A DNA stretch of 64,000 nucleotides from Candidatus Gastranaerophilales bacterium (GCA_910587175.1 CAJULH010000004.1:1-64000); one strand, 5' to 3'. Positions 44,183 to 53,884 are shown, numbered from the stretch's first letter. The notes: generated by a model from the sequence alone, not told the origin. Numbers and translations are program-made.

Positions 44183-46042
44183 GTGAATTTCGATAAGGCA
44201 GAAAATAAAGCTGCAAAAGGGAAACAAAGTAGCGGAAAGGAAAATAAAGGCGAAGTTAAAATTAACTCCGTATTTTCCAACCCCATAAATACAAAAGCGG
44301 TTTCGCATTCTGCAAGCTCCAGTGCAAACAGGCTTTATGGCGGCTATTCAAATCAAAATTTCTCGAAATTAAACATAAATTATGCTGAAATTTTAAAGCT
44401 TATAAATGAAGCTCTTGCAAACAAAGATGAACTGGGGCAGTTATTTTATTCAATTCATAACGTTTTATCCACAAGGATGCAGATAAACTGTTCCGCCTTG
44501 GGACTTATAAACAAACAATCAAAATGCGTAAATATTAAACTTATTGATAAAATCGGTTCAACATATTCAAGCAAAATTATGCTTGCGGATACCGAAAATC
44601 CTGTTGCAAAATGCATCAAAACAAGAAAGATGCAAAGAACGCAGGATATTAGCTTCTTAAGCGCCTCATATCTGAATAATTCCGCTATGCTTATATTTCC
44701 GCTTGTAGCGCTGGATGAATGTCTTGGTGTATTTGCTGTCGGTGATTTCAGGGCAGATATGTATACAGATTTGTATCAATTTATAGGAAATACCATAGGG
44801 CTTTTTGCACAGAATATCAACCTGCTTGAAATGGTTGAAAAGAATTCAGATACAGATACCCTTACAGGGCTTGCAAACCACAAACACCTGCAGGAAGAGC
44901 TGGCAAAACAAATTCACCTTGCAGAGCAGTCTAATTCGCAGCTTTCAATCTGTATTTTCGATATATCAAATATTTCACAAATTAACAGAGAATTAGGACA
45001 TGCCAAGGGTGATGAAATCATTAAAACCGTTGCCCACAAGATTAAACAAAATATCAGAAACACAGACTTTGCAGGAAGATACGGCGGAGATGAGATTGCA
45101 GTATTGATGCCAAATACACCTCTTGAAGAGGCAAAATACATTGCAGAATATCTATCCTACACCCTATCCTGCGTTATTGTGGATGCAGTCGGACCAATTA
45201 AAGTCAGCGCCGGCATTGCAGCTTATCCTCTGGCATCTAAAAATCAGGAAAAGCTTCTTGTTCTTGCAGAACAAGCTATGTATATTTCAAAGAGCAAATC
45301 TTACGAATCAGGCAACTGCATAATCGTTACAAGCGAAGACTATAATTTCTGGGACGATGAAGCACTCAAATGTTTTGCCGAAGTATTAACCAAAAAACAT
45401 GCAGAAATCGGCGTAGATTTTGAAGAAGAATTAATCAGCAAATTCCACAATGAAAAAATTATTTCAAATAAACACCTTTTAGATGTTGTAACATCCCTTG
45501 CAAGCACAATTGATGCAAAAGACCCATATACAAAAGGTCATTCAACATTTGTTTCAAGATACTCTGAAGCCCTTGCAAGATCTATGAGACTTCCTGAAGC
45601 CGAAGTAGAAAGAATTAAACTCGGCGCACTTCTTCATGATATTGGGAAAATAGGCATTCCTGAAAACGTACTTAAAAAGCCAAGCATGCTGAACGATGAA
45701 GAGTGGGAAATTATGAAACAACACCCCGTAATTGGTGCAGAAAAAGTACTTGCACCAAATGAATCTTTGAGGGATTTAATTCCTATGGTTAAATTCCACC
45801 ATGAGCATTACGATGGCTCCGGATATCCTTTTGGCTTAAAAGGTGATGAAATTCCTCTTTCCGCAAGAATTGTTTCAATTGCAGATGCTTACCACGCCCT
45901 TGTTTCAGACAGACCCTACAGAAAAGGTCTTGGCGTTGAAAAAGCTTGTGAAATCCTGAAACTCGGCGCAGGAGTGCAGTGGGATAAAGAGCTTGTAAGA
46001 CAGTTTATCGTTATCGCCCCAAGCCTCTCTACTGAGGTTTAA
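44183..46042 (+). CDS. GAF-GGDEF-HD-GYP signalling protein (c-di-GMP turnover)
   Basis: Combines a possible synthase and a hydrolase of cyclic-di-GMP. After a polar 60-residue start comes a GAF-like sensor (about 65-215), a GGDEF domain with DTLTGLANHK and GRYGGDEIAVLMP (bases 45076-45114; the signature reads GGDEI), and a C-terminal HD-GYP domain with LLHDIGKIGIPENVL and FHHEHYDGSGYP, whose metal-binding residues are all intact. Thus phosphodiesterase activity is likely and cyclase activity possible. I prefer GTG 44183, since bases 44111-44140 look like its promoter; the frame is open from TTG 44111, which would give 643 residues. The end overlaps the convergent 46029 gene by 14 bases. Confidence 0.85.
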   Translation: MNFDKAENKAAKGKQSSGKENKGEVKINSVFSNPINTKAVSHSASSSANRLYGGYSNQNFSKLNINYAEILKLINEALANKDELGQLFYSIHNVLSTRMQINCSALGLINKQSKCVNIKLIDKIGSTYSSKIMLADTENPVAKCIKTRKMQRTQDISFLSASYLNNSAMLIFPLVALDECLGVFAVGDFRADMYTDLYQFIGNTIGLFAQNINLLEMVEKNSDTDTLTGLANHKHLQEELAKQIHLAEQSNSQLSICIFDISNISQINRELGHAKGDEIIKTVAHKIKQNIRNTDFAGRYGGDEIAVLMPNTPLEEAKYIAEYLSYTLSCVIVDAVGPIKVSAGIAAYPLASKNQEKLLVLAEQAMYISKSKSYESGNCIIVTSEDYNFWDDEALKCFAEVLTKKHAEIGVDFEEELISKFHNEKIISNKHLLDVVTSLASTIDAKDPYTKGHSTFVSRYSEALARSMRLPEAEVERIKLGALLHDIGKIGIPENVLKKPSMLNDEEWEIMKQHPVIGAEKVLAPNESLRDLIPMVKFHHEHYDGSGYPFGLKGDEIPLSARIVSIADAYHALVSDRPYRKGLGVEKACEILKLGAGVQWDKELVRQFIVIAPSLSTEV

Positions 46043-47495
46043 AATCTACTTTTAAAATATAAGAACCAAGTTCTCTTTTTTCAAAGAGGATTTTTGCACT
46101 GCTCTTATCCTTTGCAAGCTTTAATGCTTTGTCAATATATTCTTTATCCTGATCCCAATATGTAAAATAGAGCCATATATTGCCGTCTGTTATATTTTTA
46201 AAGCCTCTGTCAAGCATAAGGGAAAGCTCACCATGGCGCACATTTTCTATATTAAACCGTCTTTGATAATAAATACAGGTAGATTCAGACAGACTGTTGT
46301 AAACAATAAAATCATTTGATGAAATTTTATCTTTAATTATATCCATCATTTCTCTTGATATACCGCGATTAAATACCGTTGGATTAAAAAATTCAGATAT
46401 GTATGAAATATTATATGTTCTAAAACAAAATATAAACGCCAAAACCAAAACGGCAGTATAAATTGCACTCTTAAAATCCTTTACACTGCATGTATCAAGC
46501 GGCTTTATTGCAAGCAATATCAAAAACGGAACAAGATATAAACCAAGCCTGTGATATATGGGATACATATATAAAACAGCTGCAAGAAAAGCTGCAAGTA
46601 AAATCAGCAGCATAATACCGCCTACTTTTTTCTTGTCTTTGTAAGTTAAAAAAGCACCGAAAGTAATAAACATAATTAACAAAATATAATTTTTGCAGGA
46701 GAAGAAAGTAAAGTTTAAAAGATTCAGAACAAAAGTTTTTATGCTGTCAAGCTTTGGCACAATATACCCGACATCCCAAAGATATGAGCAAAAGATAAGC
46801 ATTTCCTCTTTGCTTGGAATAAGATAGAAAAGATAATATGGCAAAGCCAAAAGACAAAACGGCACCAAAATATAAAATACCTGCCTTAAAGACTCTTTTT
46901 TATTTCTATATATCAAATAAAGAATATATGCACCCAAAATAAGCGGGGTTGGCATTGAAACCAGAAAGAATACAAAAAATAATAAACCCGTAAATACACA
47001 TTTTTTGTATGTAATATTTTTTACATCAATACTTGAAAAATAAAGAACGCTCAATATTGCAACCAGCATCTCCAAAGAATACTGTTTAAACTCCTGAGAG
47101 TAATATACAATTTCAAAATTTATAGCAAATAATAAGTTTGCAGCAAGAATAGACCATTTTTTATTCAATATCCGCTTTGACAAAAAATAAAAGGCAAATA
47201 TTGAAAGTATCCCAAAAAGCAGGGGTAACGTTCTAAATACAAGCTCCTTTATGCCAAACAGATTTATCATAACCTTGCTTAGAACACTAAAAAGATAGGG
47301 CGCACATTGAATATAATCCAAAGGTTTTAACAGTTCTAAAAAGCCTCTGTCAGTTATATTTAAAGCGAGCGCAGCCTCATCGCACCAAAATGACCTGTTA
47401 TATAAAAAGGTTTTAATTCGAAGAAAAACTCCAAACAAAAATATTAAAACCAAAGATGTATTGAAAAATTTACCCAAAATAGCTTTTTTTTGCAT
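46029..47495 (-). CDS. GT-C type glycosyltransferase, GT39/ArnT-like (paralog 1)
   Basis: Multi-pass membrane glycosyltransferase of 488 residues. After the first helix comes the diagnostic extracytoplasmic segment NRSFWCDEAALALNI, where the acidic pair DE is the catalytic/metal site of GT39/PMT-like enzymes, and then DYIQCAPYLF. About ten to eleven helices follow, with a soluble C-terminal domain from about residue 380. The next gene is a paralog, and a polyprenyl-phosphate sugar synthase-like gene precedes both on the same strand, so a lipid-linked sugar donor is the likely substrate. The acceptor (protein, glycan or lipid) is unknown. It overlaps the convergent GGDEF/HD-GYP gene. Confidence 0.82.
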   Translation of the reverse strand: MQKKAILGKFFNTSLVLIFLFGVFLRIKTFLYNRSFWCDEAALALNITDRGFLELLKPLDYIQCAPYLFSVLSKVMINLFGIKELVFRTLPLLFGILSIFAFYFLSKRILNKKWSILAANLLFAINFEIVYYSQEFKQYSLEMLVAILSVLYFSSIDVKNITYKKCVFTGLLFFVFFLVSMPTPLILGAYILYLIYRNKKESLRQVFYILVPFCLLALPYYLFYLIPSKEEMLIFCSYLWDVGYIVPKLDSIKTFVLNLLNFTFFSCKNYILLIMFITFGAFLTYKDKKKVGGIMLLILLAAFLAAVLYMYPIYHRLGLYLVPFLILLAIKPLDTCSVKDFKSAIYTAVLVLAFIFCFRTYNISYISEFFNPTVFNRGISREMMDIIKDKISSNDFIVYNSLSESTCIYYQRRFNIENVRHGELSLMLDRGFKNITDGNIWLYFTYWDQDKEYIDKALKLAKDKSSAKILFEKRELGSYILKVDFKPQ

Positions 47496-47509
47496 TTATT
47501 TGCCCTTTT

Positions 47510-49000
47510 TTAAATTTTAACTTTCAAAAAATAAGAGTGGTCATTCAGGTGCTCTTCTTCTATATGTTTTGTTTTTGCCCAATCCCTTACAAAAGGAATC
47601 ACCGTTTTTTTATGATAGTCATAAGGATAATAAAACCAGTAAGTATGTCCTTTTGGAAGCTGATTTAAAAGCCCTGTATAAAATTCCTTACCGTAATCGG
47701 CAAGATTTATCTGTATAAACCTTGCCGTACTAAAGTTTTGGCGCATTGAATTGTATTTATATATAGAATCAGATGCATCATTATAAACAACTATATCATC
47801 CGCTTTATAGTTTGCTTTTAAAATCTGCATAAATTTAGTGCCATCCCCTTTCTTTCTTAAAATTTGAGGATAAAAATCTTTATAATAGGAATAAGAAAAA
47901 CAGCCGTTTGCAAAAAGAATGAAAAATATTACAGCAAATGCGCTTTTAAATTTATGTTTAAACGCAACACAATCCAGGGGTTTTACAATCAAAACAAGCA
48001 AAAACGGCAAAAGGTAGAGGGCAACCCTTTCTTTTATCGGATATATATGCAAACAGGAAGCAACAATTGCACACAATAAAACAAAACACAAAAGCATAGA
48101 ATCCTTGGAAGATTTTGCATTTCTAATATTTAAAGCCAGACCGGCTATTAAAAGAACTGCAGTAAAAAGTGTGAAATTCTCCTGGTTGAAAAAATATACA
48201 AGATTTATTTTTATTATATGCACAATGTTTGCCAAATTTAAGGTCAAAAACCCGTCATACCAAAGGCTGCCGTAGATGTTCATCATCTCGTACTGTGAAG
48301 GATACAAAACAAAAATATAGTAAACAGGAAGTAAAATAATAAAAGGCAGCAAAAATATAAAAATCTTAATTACCTTTTGTTTGTTTAAATTTTTAAAATC
48401 AGAAAAATTACAAAGCACAAATGCACCGGTAATAAATATTACAGGGAGTGAAAATAAAAACCCTGTAAAAGACAAGATACCGTATAAAAATATCTTCCTG
48501 ACGCCTGTTTTGTCTAAATCAAGCGCAGAAAAACATAAAAATGCCATCAATGCCATAAATACATCAAAAGAATACTGTTTAAACTCCACTCCGTAATATA
48601 CAAGACGAAAATTAACGGCAAAAAATAAAAGAGCAATTAATAAAGATTTTTTTTTAGACAATATTTTTTTTGAAAAAATATAAAACAAAGGCAGAGAACA
48701 TATAGATGCAAAGAATGGAATAAACCTTAAAGACGCCTCATTTACACCAAAAATATTTGTCAAAATCTTTGTTGCCATCATAAAGAAAGGAGGCGCGGAC
48801 TGGACATGCTCCAAGGGTGCAAAAAATCCAAAAATACCTCTGTGCATAATGCTCAATGCCAAAGAACATTCATCAAGCCACATTGAATATCCGGCTAAAT
48901 ATGCTTTTGCTCTCAGAAATATTCCAATGCAAAAAATGAGAGTTAAAACGACCGTATATAATGATACCTGTATTTTTAAACAATTCTTAAGCTTTAGCAT
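47510..49000 (-). CDS. GT-C type glycosyltransferase, GT39/ArnT-like (paralog 2)
   Basis: Paralog of the downstream 46029 gene with the same layout: first helix, then GYSMWLDECSLALSIM carrying the catalytic DE pair, EHVQSAPPFF, about ten more helices, and a soluble C-terminus. I choose ATG 49000 (MLKLKNCLK), which leaves 19 bases after the upstream GT2 stop; an in-frame ATG at 49048 would overlap that gene. The pair of paralogs behind one GT2 gene suggests two sequential sugar transfers or two acceptors. Function beyond that is inferred. Confidence 0.82.
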   Translation of the reverse strand: MLKLKNCLKIQVSLYTVVLTLIFCIGIFLRAKAYLAGYSMWLDECSLALSIMHRGIFGFFAPLEHVQSAPPFFMMATKILTNIFGVNEASLRFIPFFASICSLPLFYIFSKKILSKKKSLLIALLFFAVNFRLVYYGVEFKQYSFDVFMALMAFLCFSALDLDKTGVRKIFLYGILSFTGFLFSLPVIFITGAFVLCNFSDFKNLNKQKVIKIFIFLLPFIILLPVYYIFVLYPSQYEMMNIYGSLWYDGFLTLNLANIVHIIKINLVYFFNQENFTLFTAVLLIAGLALNIRNAKSSKDSMLLCFVLLCAIVASCLHIYPIKERVALYLLPFLLVLIVKPLDCVAFKHKFKSAFAVIFFILFANGCFSYSYYKDFYPQILRKKGDGTKFMQILKANYKADDIVVYNDASDSIYKYNSMRQNFSTARFIQINLADYGKEFYTGLLNQLPKGHTYWFYYPYDYHKKTVIPFVRDWAKTKHIEEEHLNDHSYFLKVKI

Positions 49001-49019
49001 AATCAATGTTTTCCGAATG

Positions 49020-49817
49020 CTAATTTTCGGGTAAATAGTAATAATCAAGCTTTGAATTTATATCAAGCCTTTTTGCACCGCGCTTAAAGATTTTAGATTT
49101 AAAGATATTCAAACGGGCAAAGAAATATTTAATACTAACCCCTAAAACCCCAAAACCGTATTTTGTAGAGCGTTTGAAATTAATAGAGCTTGCTTCCGGG
49201 AAATACTTTGTAGGACATGAAATTTCGCCTATGTTGTAACCGTAGAAATATATAAGCGCAAGCATTTCATTATCAAAAATAAAATCGTCATCGCATTCCG
49301 CAAGAGGCAGATTTTCTAAAATTTCCCTGCTGAAGGCGCGAAAGCCTGTGTGGTATTCTGAAAGCTTCTGCCCCATAAAGAAGTTTTGAAAAAACGTCAA
49401 AAACTTATTTGCAACAAATTTATAAAGCGGCATTCCGCCTTTAAGAGCACCGTTATTCAACATTCTGGATGCTATCACGGCGTCATATTCGTTAAATGCT
49501 ATCATAGATGCCATAGCAGGAATGAGCTTTGGCGTATACTGATAATCAGGATGAAGCATAATGACAATATCTGCATCTTCCTTTAAAGCTGCTGTATAGC
49601 AGGATTTTTGGTTTGCGCCGTATCCTTTGTTTTCAGGATGCACAATCGTCGTTATATTAAGCCTTTTTGATACATCTTTTGTATTATCGTTTGAATTATC
49701 ATCTACAAGAATTACTTTGTCTACAAAATCTTTATAAATTTCATTATAGGTAATTTCAAGAGTCTTTTCCGCATTGTATGCGGGCATTATTACAACAATT
49801 TTCTTTCCGTTTATCAT
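49020..49817 (-). CDS. GT2 glycosyltransferase, polyprenyl/dolichyl-phosphate hexose synthase-like
   Basis: Cytosolic transferase of 265 residues that should make a polyprenyl-phosphate-linked sugar. It has the GT-A core IVVIMPAYNAEKTLEIT, VILVDDNSNDNTKDV, and DADIVIMLHPDYQ (DxD-like region), plus a C-terminal amphipathic rather than transmembrane tail. It starts a three-gene unit with two GT39/ArnT-like genes that would use the lipid-linked sugar outside. The promoter TTGCAA (49854-49849), 18-bp spacer, TATTAT (49830-49825) ends seven bases before the ATG, so it is predicted leaderless. The TPR gene diverges from the same TTGCAA palindrome. Confidence 0.85.
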   Translation of the reverse strand: MINGKKIVVIMPAYNAEKTLEITYNEIYKDFVDKVILVDDNSNDNTKDVSKRLNITTIVHPENKGYGANQKSCYTAALKEDADIVIMLHPDYQYTPKLIPAMASMIAFNEYDAVIASRMLNNGALKGGMPLYKFVANKFLTFFQNFFMGQKLSEYHTGFRAFSREILENLPLAECDDDFIFDNEMLALIYFYGYNIGEISCPTKYFPEASSINFKRSTKYGFGVLGVSIKYFFARLNIFKSKIFKRGAKRLDINSKLDYYYLPEN

Positions 49818-49824
49818 AGAAAGA

Positions 49825-49877
49825 ATAATACATCAAGAAATAAAAGCTTTGCAAATATGTAAATAAAAATATATAAT
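49825..49877. promoter_or_regulatory. Divergent leaderless promoters sharing a palindromic -35 (TTGCAA)
   Basis: TTGCAA at 49849-49854 is its own reverse complement. To the right: 17-bp spacer, TATAAT (49872-49877), seven bases, ATG 49885. To the left: 18-bp spacer, TATTAT (49830-49825), seven bases, ATG 49817. Both genes would be transcribed without a leader, and one RNA polymerase could occupy only one promoter at a time. Confidence 0.65.
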
Positions 49878-49884
49878 TATTTTT

Positions 49885-51573
49885 ATGGAAGAAAATACTG
49901 AAAGCGCTATTTATTATATTAAAAAATCTTTCGAGCTTAAAAACCTGAAGCTTTATAAAGAAGCAATAGAAATGCTTTACAAAGCCCTTTCGTGTGAAGA
50001 TTTGCCATTTGGGAAACACAATGAAATAATTGCCCAGATTGGTGACCTTTATATGCTTTTAAAAAACTACGAAAGAGCAATAGAACAATATGAAAAGGTT
50101 TTAGATAATGACCCCGCGCATATACACAGCATGCACCAGCTTTGCGAAATTTATTTCATTTTGCAAAATTATTCAAAGGCGCTTGAAATTGCACAAAACC
50201 TCTGCAAAAAATCGCAAAATGTTGAAAACTACGTAAATTATTTTAGAATATTATTCAAACTTCATCTTTTTGATGAAATAAAAGAACTCTATAAGGGGCT
50301 CAATGAAGAAACAGCAAAAAATGATGAAATCATGTATGTGGTTTCAAAAACAGAGCCTGAAAACAAGTTTGAGCTTTTGGAAAAAATAATCCGGATAAAC
50401 CCAAATAATCTTCAGGCAAAACTGGATTTAGGCATTTTGTGTTACGAAAAAGAAGATTTTGAATATGCTAAAACCCTTTTTGATGAAACCGCAGCTGCAC
50501 AAAACAATCCGAAAGCATATTATTATCTTGGACTCATATACAACAGCCAAAATGAACACACAAGAGCTATAGATAATTTCTTAAAAGCAATAAAATATGA
50601 CAAATCAAAGGTAAATAATTATTACTTTGAACTTGCAAAAGCGTACTGTGACATAAACTGGCTAAATGAAGCCCAAATTGCACTTCTAAGGTCATTAAGC
50701 ATATTATCTGACGCAACTCCATATGCTGACACTGTTGATGAACATTATTTCCTTTTAGCCTGGATTTATTCAAAGAAAAATGACACAAAAAATGCCATTT
50801 TAAACCTAAACCTGATTGAGCCAAATTCCCATATATGGGGTAGGGCACAGGTATTGGCAAATACACTTAAAGCCAAAGAAGGGGATATTATTGAAGCCAA
50901 GGGAAATTTAGAAAAGCTTTATGAAACCAATAAAGATAATTCTATGATATACTCTGCCCTTGGGGAAATTTACAAGGAATTGAAACTGTATAAAAAAGCA
51001 ATTGAAATTTACAAAGAAGGACTGAAAAATTTTCCGTCGTCATTTAGTTTTTTAGCGGAAATCGTGGATATTTTCATAGATGATAAAAATTATGATGAAG
51101 CACTAAAATATGCAGATGACTTTATAAAAATTTACCCAAACTGCCCGAGTGCACATAATTCTCTTGCAAGAATTTACTACAGACAAAAAGAATACAAAAA
51201 AGCGCTTGATGAGCTTTTAAAACTTGTAAAGCTCGATAAAAACAATGCAGAAGCTTTTTATTTTATGGGGCTTATTTTAAATGATACTGCAAACCCTGAA
51301 GATGCCCTGAAAAATCTCACCGTGGCACTAAATCTCAATCCTACAAAAGCAAAATATTACGCACAGGTTTCAAGGTCTTATAATTTAATGGAAAATTACC
51401 AGGATGCCATGCTTTTTATAAAGGAAGCTATAGAGCTTGCACCTGAAGAACTTTCATACAAAAAACAGGCTGCAATGCTAGCAGAAGATGCAGGAGACAA
51501 AGAGGCATCAAAGTTTTACAAAAACCTTGTCCAGACAAGCGAAAATATTACAAAAATGAGAAGAAAAAATTAA
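49885..51573 (+). CDS. Large TPR-repeat protein
   Basis: A 562-residue protein of about fourteen TPR units from end to end (for example ALDELLKLVKLDKNNAEAFY, RAIDNFLKAIKYDKSKVNNY, ALKNLTVALNLNPTKAKYYA), with no signal peptide and no enzymatic domain. It is likely a cytosolic scaffold. It is divergent from the GT2/GT39 unit and shares a symmetric promoter with it, so it may assist that glycosylation pathway (inference from control region only). The transcript appears leaderless. Confidence 0.85.
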   Translation: MEENTESAIYYIKKSFELKNLKLYKEAIEMLYKALSCEDLPFGKHNEIIAQIGDLYMLLKNYERAIEQYEKVLDNDPAHIHSMHQLCEIYFILQNYSKALEIAQNLCKKSQNVENYVNYFRILFKLHLFDEIKELYKGLNEETAKNDEIMYVVSKTEPENKFELLEKIIRINPNNLQAKLDLGILCYEKEDFEYAKTLFDETAAAQNNPKAYYYLGLIYNSQNEHTRAIDNFLKAIKYDKSKVNNYYFELAKAYCDINWLNEAQIALLRSLSILSDATPYADTVDEHYFLLAWIYSKKNDTKNAILNLNLIEPNSHIWGRAQVLANTLKAKEGDIIEAKGNLEKLYETNKDNSMIYSALGEIYKELKLYKKAIEIYKEGLKNFPSSFSFLAEIVDIFIDDKNYDEALKYADDFIKIYPNCPSAHNSLARIYYRQKEYKKALDELLKLVKLDKNNAEAFYFMGLILNDTANPEDALKNLTVALNLNPTKAKYYAQVSRSYNLMENYQDAMLFIKEAIELAPEELSYKKQAAMLAEDAGDKEASKFYKNLVQTSENITKMRRKN

Positions 51574-51616
51574 TTCCCTTCCCATTTTTAAATTGTTTTA
51601 TTGTTTTAAATACAAC

Positions 51617-53797
51617 CTATGCCCGTTCATCTTCGTGTCTTGATTTTATAGCAGTTTTAATTGAAGTAACAAAATTAAACGCCATATTATCATCCAATGC
51701 TCTGCCATATTGTGAAGAAAAATCGTTTTCCGGTCTTACTTTCCAGTTGAATTCAGGCTTGGTTCCAGGTGTGTTGTAAACCCTTTCATCCCCAAAAAGA
51801 TCAGTAAAGAAAACCTGAATATTTTTTGCATCAGATTTTAGCATCATTGCATATACACTTTGCATCAAAAACTTAGGGTCGCGAGCCATTTGTTCTTTAT
51901 ATTCTTCATATTTCGGGCTATTTTTATAAAGATAATTCGAAATGTAATCTATCTGGCTTTGAGCAGCTTCATCCCCTTCTTTTGCGCCTTTTACAATTTT
52001 CTTTGCCCAGGAGCTCAAGGGTTCATTGTCATGAGAACCTGCCATATACCAATATCCTTTTTGCTTTTCATCTTTAAATGCAGTGGGAAGATAGGGATCA
52101 TCTTCATATGCTGCATTCATAAACTGTGTAACTTTTATGCCATTTAACCCCATCTTTTCCATTACAAGTTTGGCAGGAGTTGTCACTGCACCTAAATCTT
52201 CTGCAATAATTGAGTTTTTCACCTTCTTTTCAATCTCATCCAGCTTAAACTGCGCCTTCGCAGCTCTTTTTGGATTTGTTGTATCAGCTGCAGCATCCTG
52301 AAGAGCAGCCAGGCTATCAGGATCAATTATTGCATCCCTTACAGCAGCAAGGAGAATTTTATCTATGTAAAGAGCATATTTATTATACTGTTCTTCTGTA
52401 AGATTGTTTGCGACATAATCATTTTCAGACCATTCTCTATGATTGAAAATATTATCTACAATTCTTTCCGCATCAACATTTTCGCGACCAATTATTGAAT
52501 ACTTCTTAAGTTCATCAACATGCGGTGAAGAATAGAGTCTGCCTGAACCATCCTGTGCTTTTGGAGTTTTTCCTTCCGGATAAACCCAAGGGTCTACAAG
52601 CCCCAAATAATGGTCAATTCTGAGTACATCATGCTCCTTAAATATTTTTGTAATTGATTTTTTCAAAATTTCCCCTGCTTCGCCAAGGGAACCATCAGGA
52701 TTAAAGAGCTTTTCGGGGTCTACAACAGGAAAACCCCAGTCCTGTCCGTCTTCTGAGAAATAATCCGGCGGACAGCCAAGGTTCCAGCCTTTCAAGAACA
52801 AATTCTGATAAGCCCATACGTCTCTGTCTGAAAAAGCCACCTGTTTATCGGCAATAAGCTTTATACCCTTTGAATTTGCATATTCTTTTGTATCAGCTAT
52901 TTGTTTTGAATATAAAAATTGTACAAATTTGTAAAAATCAATTTCAGCAGCATATTCCGTCTGGATTTCCCTGATTCTTTCCTTGCCTTCTTTAGTATCT
53001 TTCATTGCCATTAGATTTTTATCAAGCTCATCATCCCAAAGAGGCCAGTAGTCCATATTGTGCTTTTTGGAAAGGGCTTCATAAATTGCATCATTTTCAA
53101 GCCAGGGATCATTTATGTCAGCATTTTTATACTCTTCGAACTCTCTTTTTAAAGTATTTATTTTATCACCCGTACCTTCAATGAAATTATCATATGCAAC
53201 CCTAAGAGCATCTTCCTGCGCTTTATAGATGTATGAATAATTTGTTTCGGCTTTGTCGCGTTTGGAATTTTTTGCAACAACCTCTTCAAAAACTTCATCA
53301 GGAAGAATGTAAGCCCACTTTCCGGTTGTTAATTGCTCCAAATCAACAAACAAAGGGTTTGAAGAAAACAGAGTGCCAGTATATGGAGAAGAATCGGAAC
53401 TTTTTGTCTTTCCGCCTGGTCCAAGTTGAATCCCTGTAAATACGCCGGACATAAAATCTATAAGTTTTCTTGCCCCGGTTGAATTCGGGCTTCCATATCC
53501 GGTATCGGTTTCAGAGGTAGCAGGAAAGCTTCCGCCATGGATTATGAGCACCATCTCCTCTTTTCCAAGTTCATTAAGACCCTCTTTAATTATTGGTTTA
53601 TGAACATTGTAAGTTTCAAGCCTTGAGCCAAAAGAGGGAGACATAGGTATATTGAAGACATTTCCCATCATTGGAATATTTGCAAATTCCATGCCTTGGT
53701 TATTTGTATTGTAATTATTATTTTGCCTTGCTGCAGATAAGGCTTGCAATGCCGTCCCAGGCATAATTGTGTGGTTTTTGATGCTCGTAATATTCAT
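51617..53797 (-). CDS. malQ: 4-alpha-glucanotransferase (amylomaltase, GH77) with lineage-type N-terminal extension
   Basis: Transfers maltooligosaccharide segments between alpha-1,4-glucans in glycogen/starch-sugar metabolism. The 726-residue protein is longer than typical MalQ (about 500-700). The catalytic parts are LRIDHYLGL (the nucleophile Asp region), IIAEDLGAVT (acid/base Glu) and AGSHDNEPL (the third acidic residue). The first 60 residues are an unusual Asn/Met-rich tail ending SPSFGSRLETYN (PSFGS at 54-58), with no signal peptide, absent from standard MalQ. Large insertions (about 150-290) are charged helices. The ATG has GAGGA upstream. It reads away from the tRNA-Arg region. The Asp-Glu-Asp catalytic set looks intact. 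Confidence 0.88.
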   Translation of the reverse strand: MNITSIKNHTIMPGTALQALSAARQNNNYNTNNQGMEFANIPMMGNVFNIPMSPSFGSRLETYNVHKPIIKEGLNELGKEEMVLIIHGGSFPATSETDTGYGSPNSTGARKLIDFMSGVFTGIQLGPGGKTKSSDSSPYTGTLFSSNPLFVDLEQLTTGKWAYILPDEVFEEVVAKNSKRDKAETNYSYIYKAQEDALRVAYDNFIEGTGDKINTLKREFEEYKNADINDPWLENDAIYEALSKKHNMDYWPLWDDELDKNLMAMKDTKEGKERIREIQTEYAAEIDFYKFVQFLYSKQIADTKEYANSKGIKLIADKQVAFSDRDVWAYQNLFLKGWNLGCPPDYFSEDGQDWGFPVVDPEKLFNPDGSLGEAGEILKKSITKIFKEHDVLRIDHYLGLVDPWVYPEGKTPKAQDGSGRLYSSPHVDELKKYSIIGRENVDAERIVDNIFNHREWSENDYVANNLTEEQYNKYALYIDKILLAAVRDAIIDPDSLAALQDAAADTTNPKRAAKAQFKLDEIEKKVKNSIIAEDLGAVTTPAKLVMEKMGLNGIKVTQFMNAAYEDDPYLPTAFKDEKQKGYWYMAGSHDNEPLSSWAKKIVKGAKEGDEAAQSQIDYISNYLYKNSPKYEEYKEQMARDPKFLMQSVYAMMLKSDAKNIQVFFTDLFGDERVYNTPGTKPEFNWKVRPENDFSSQYGRALDDNMAFNFVTSIKTAIKSRHEDERA

Positions 53798-53884
53798 TTA
53801 AAATCCTCATTTCTAATATGCTTTTTGTATAAAACGTGTGAAAAAAATCTTTTGTTAGTTTATTTTGTAAAATTTTAAATTGTT

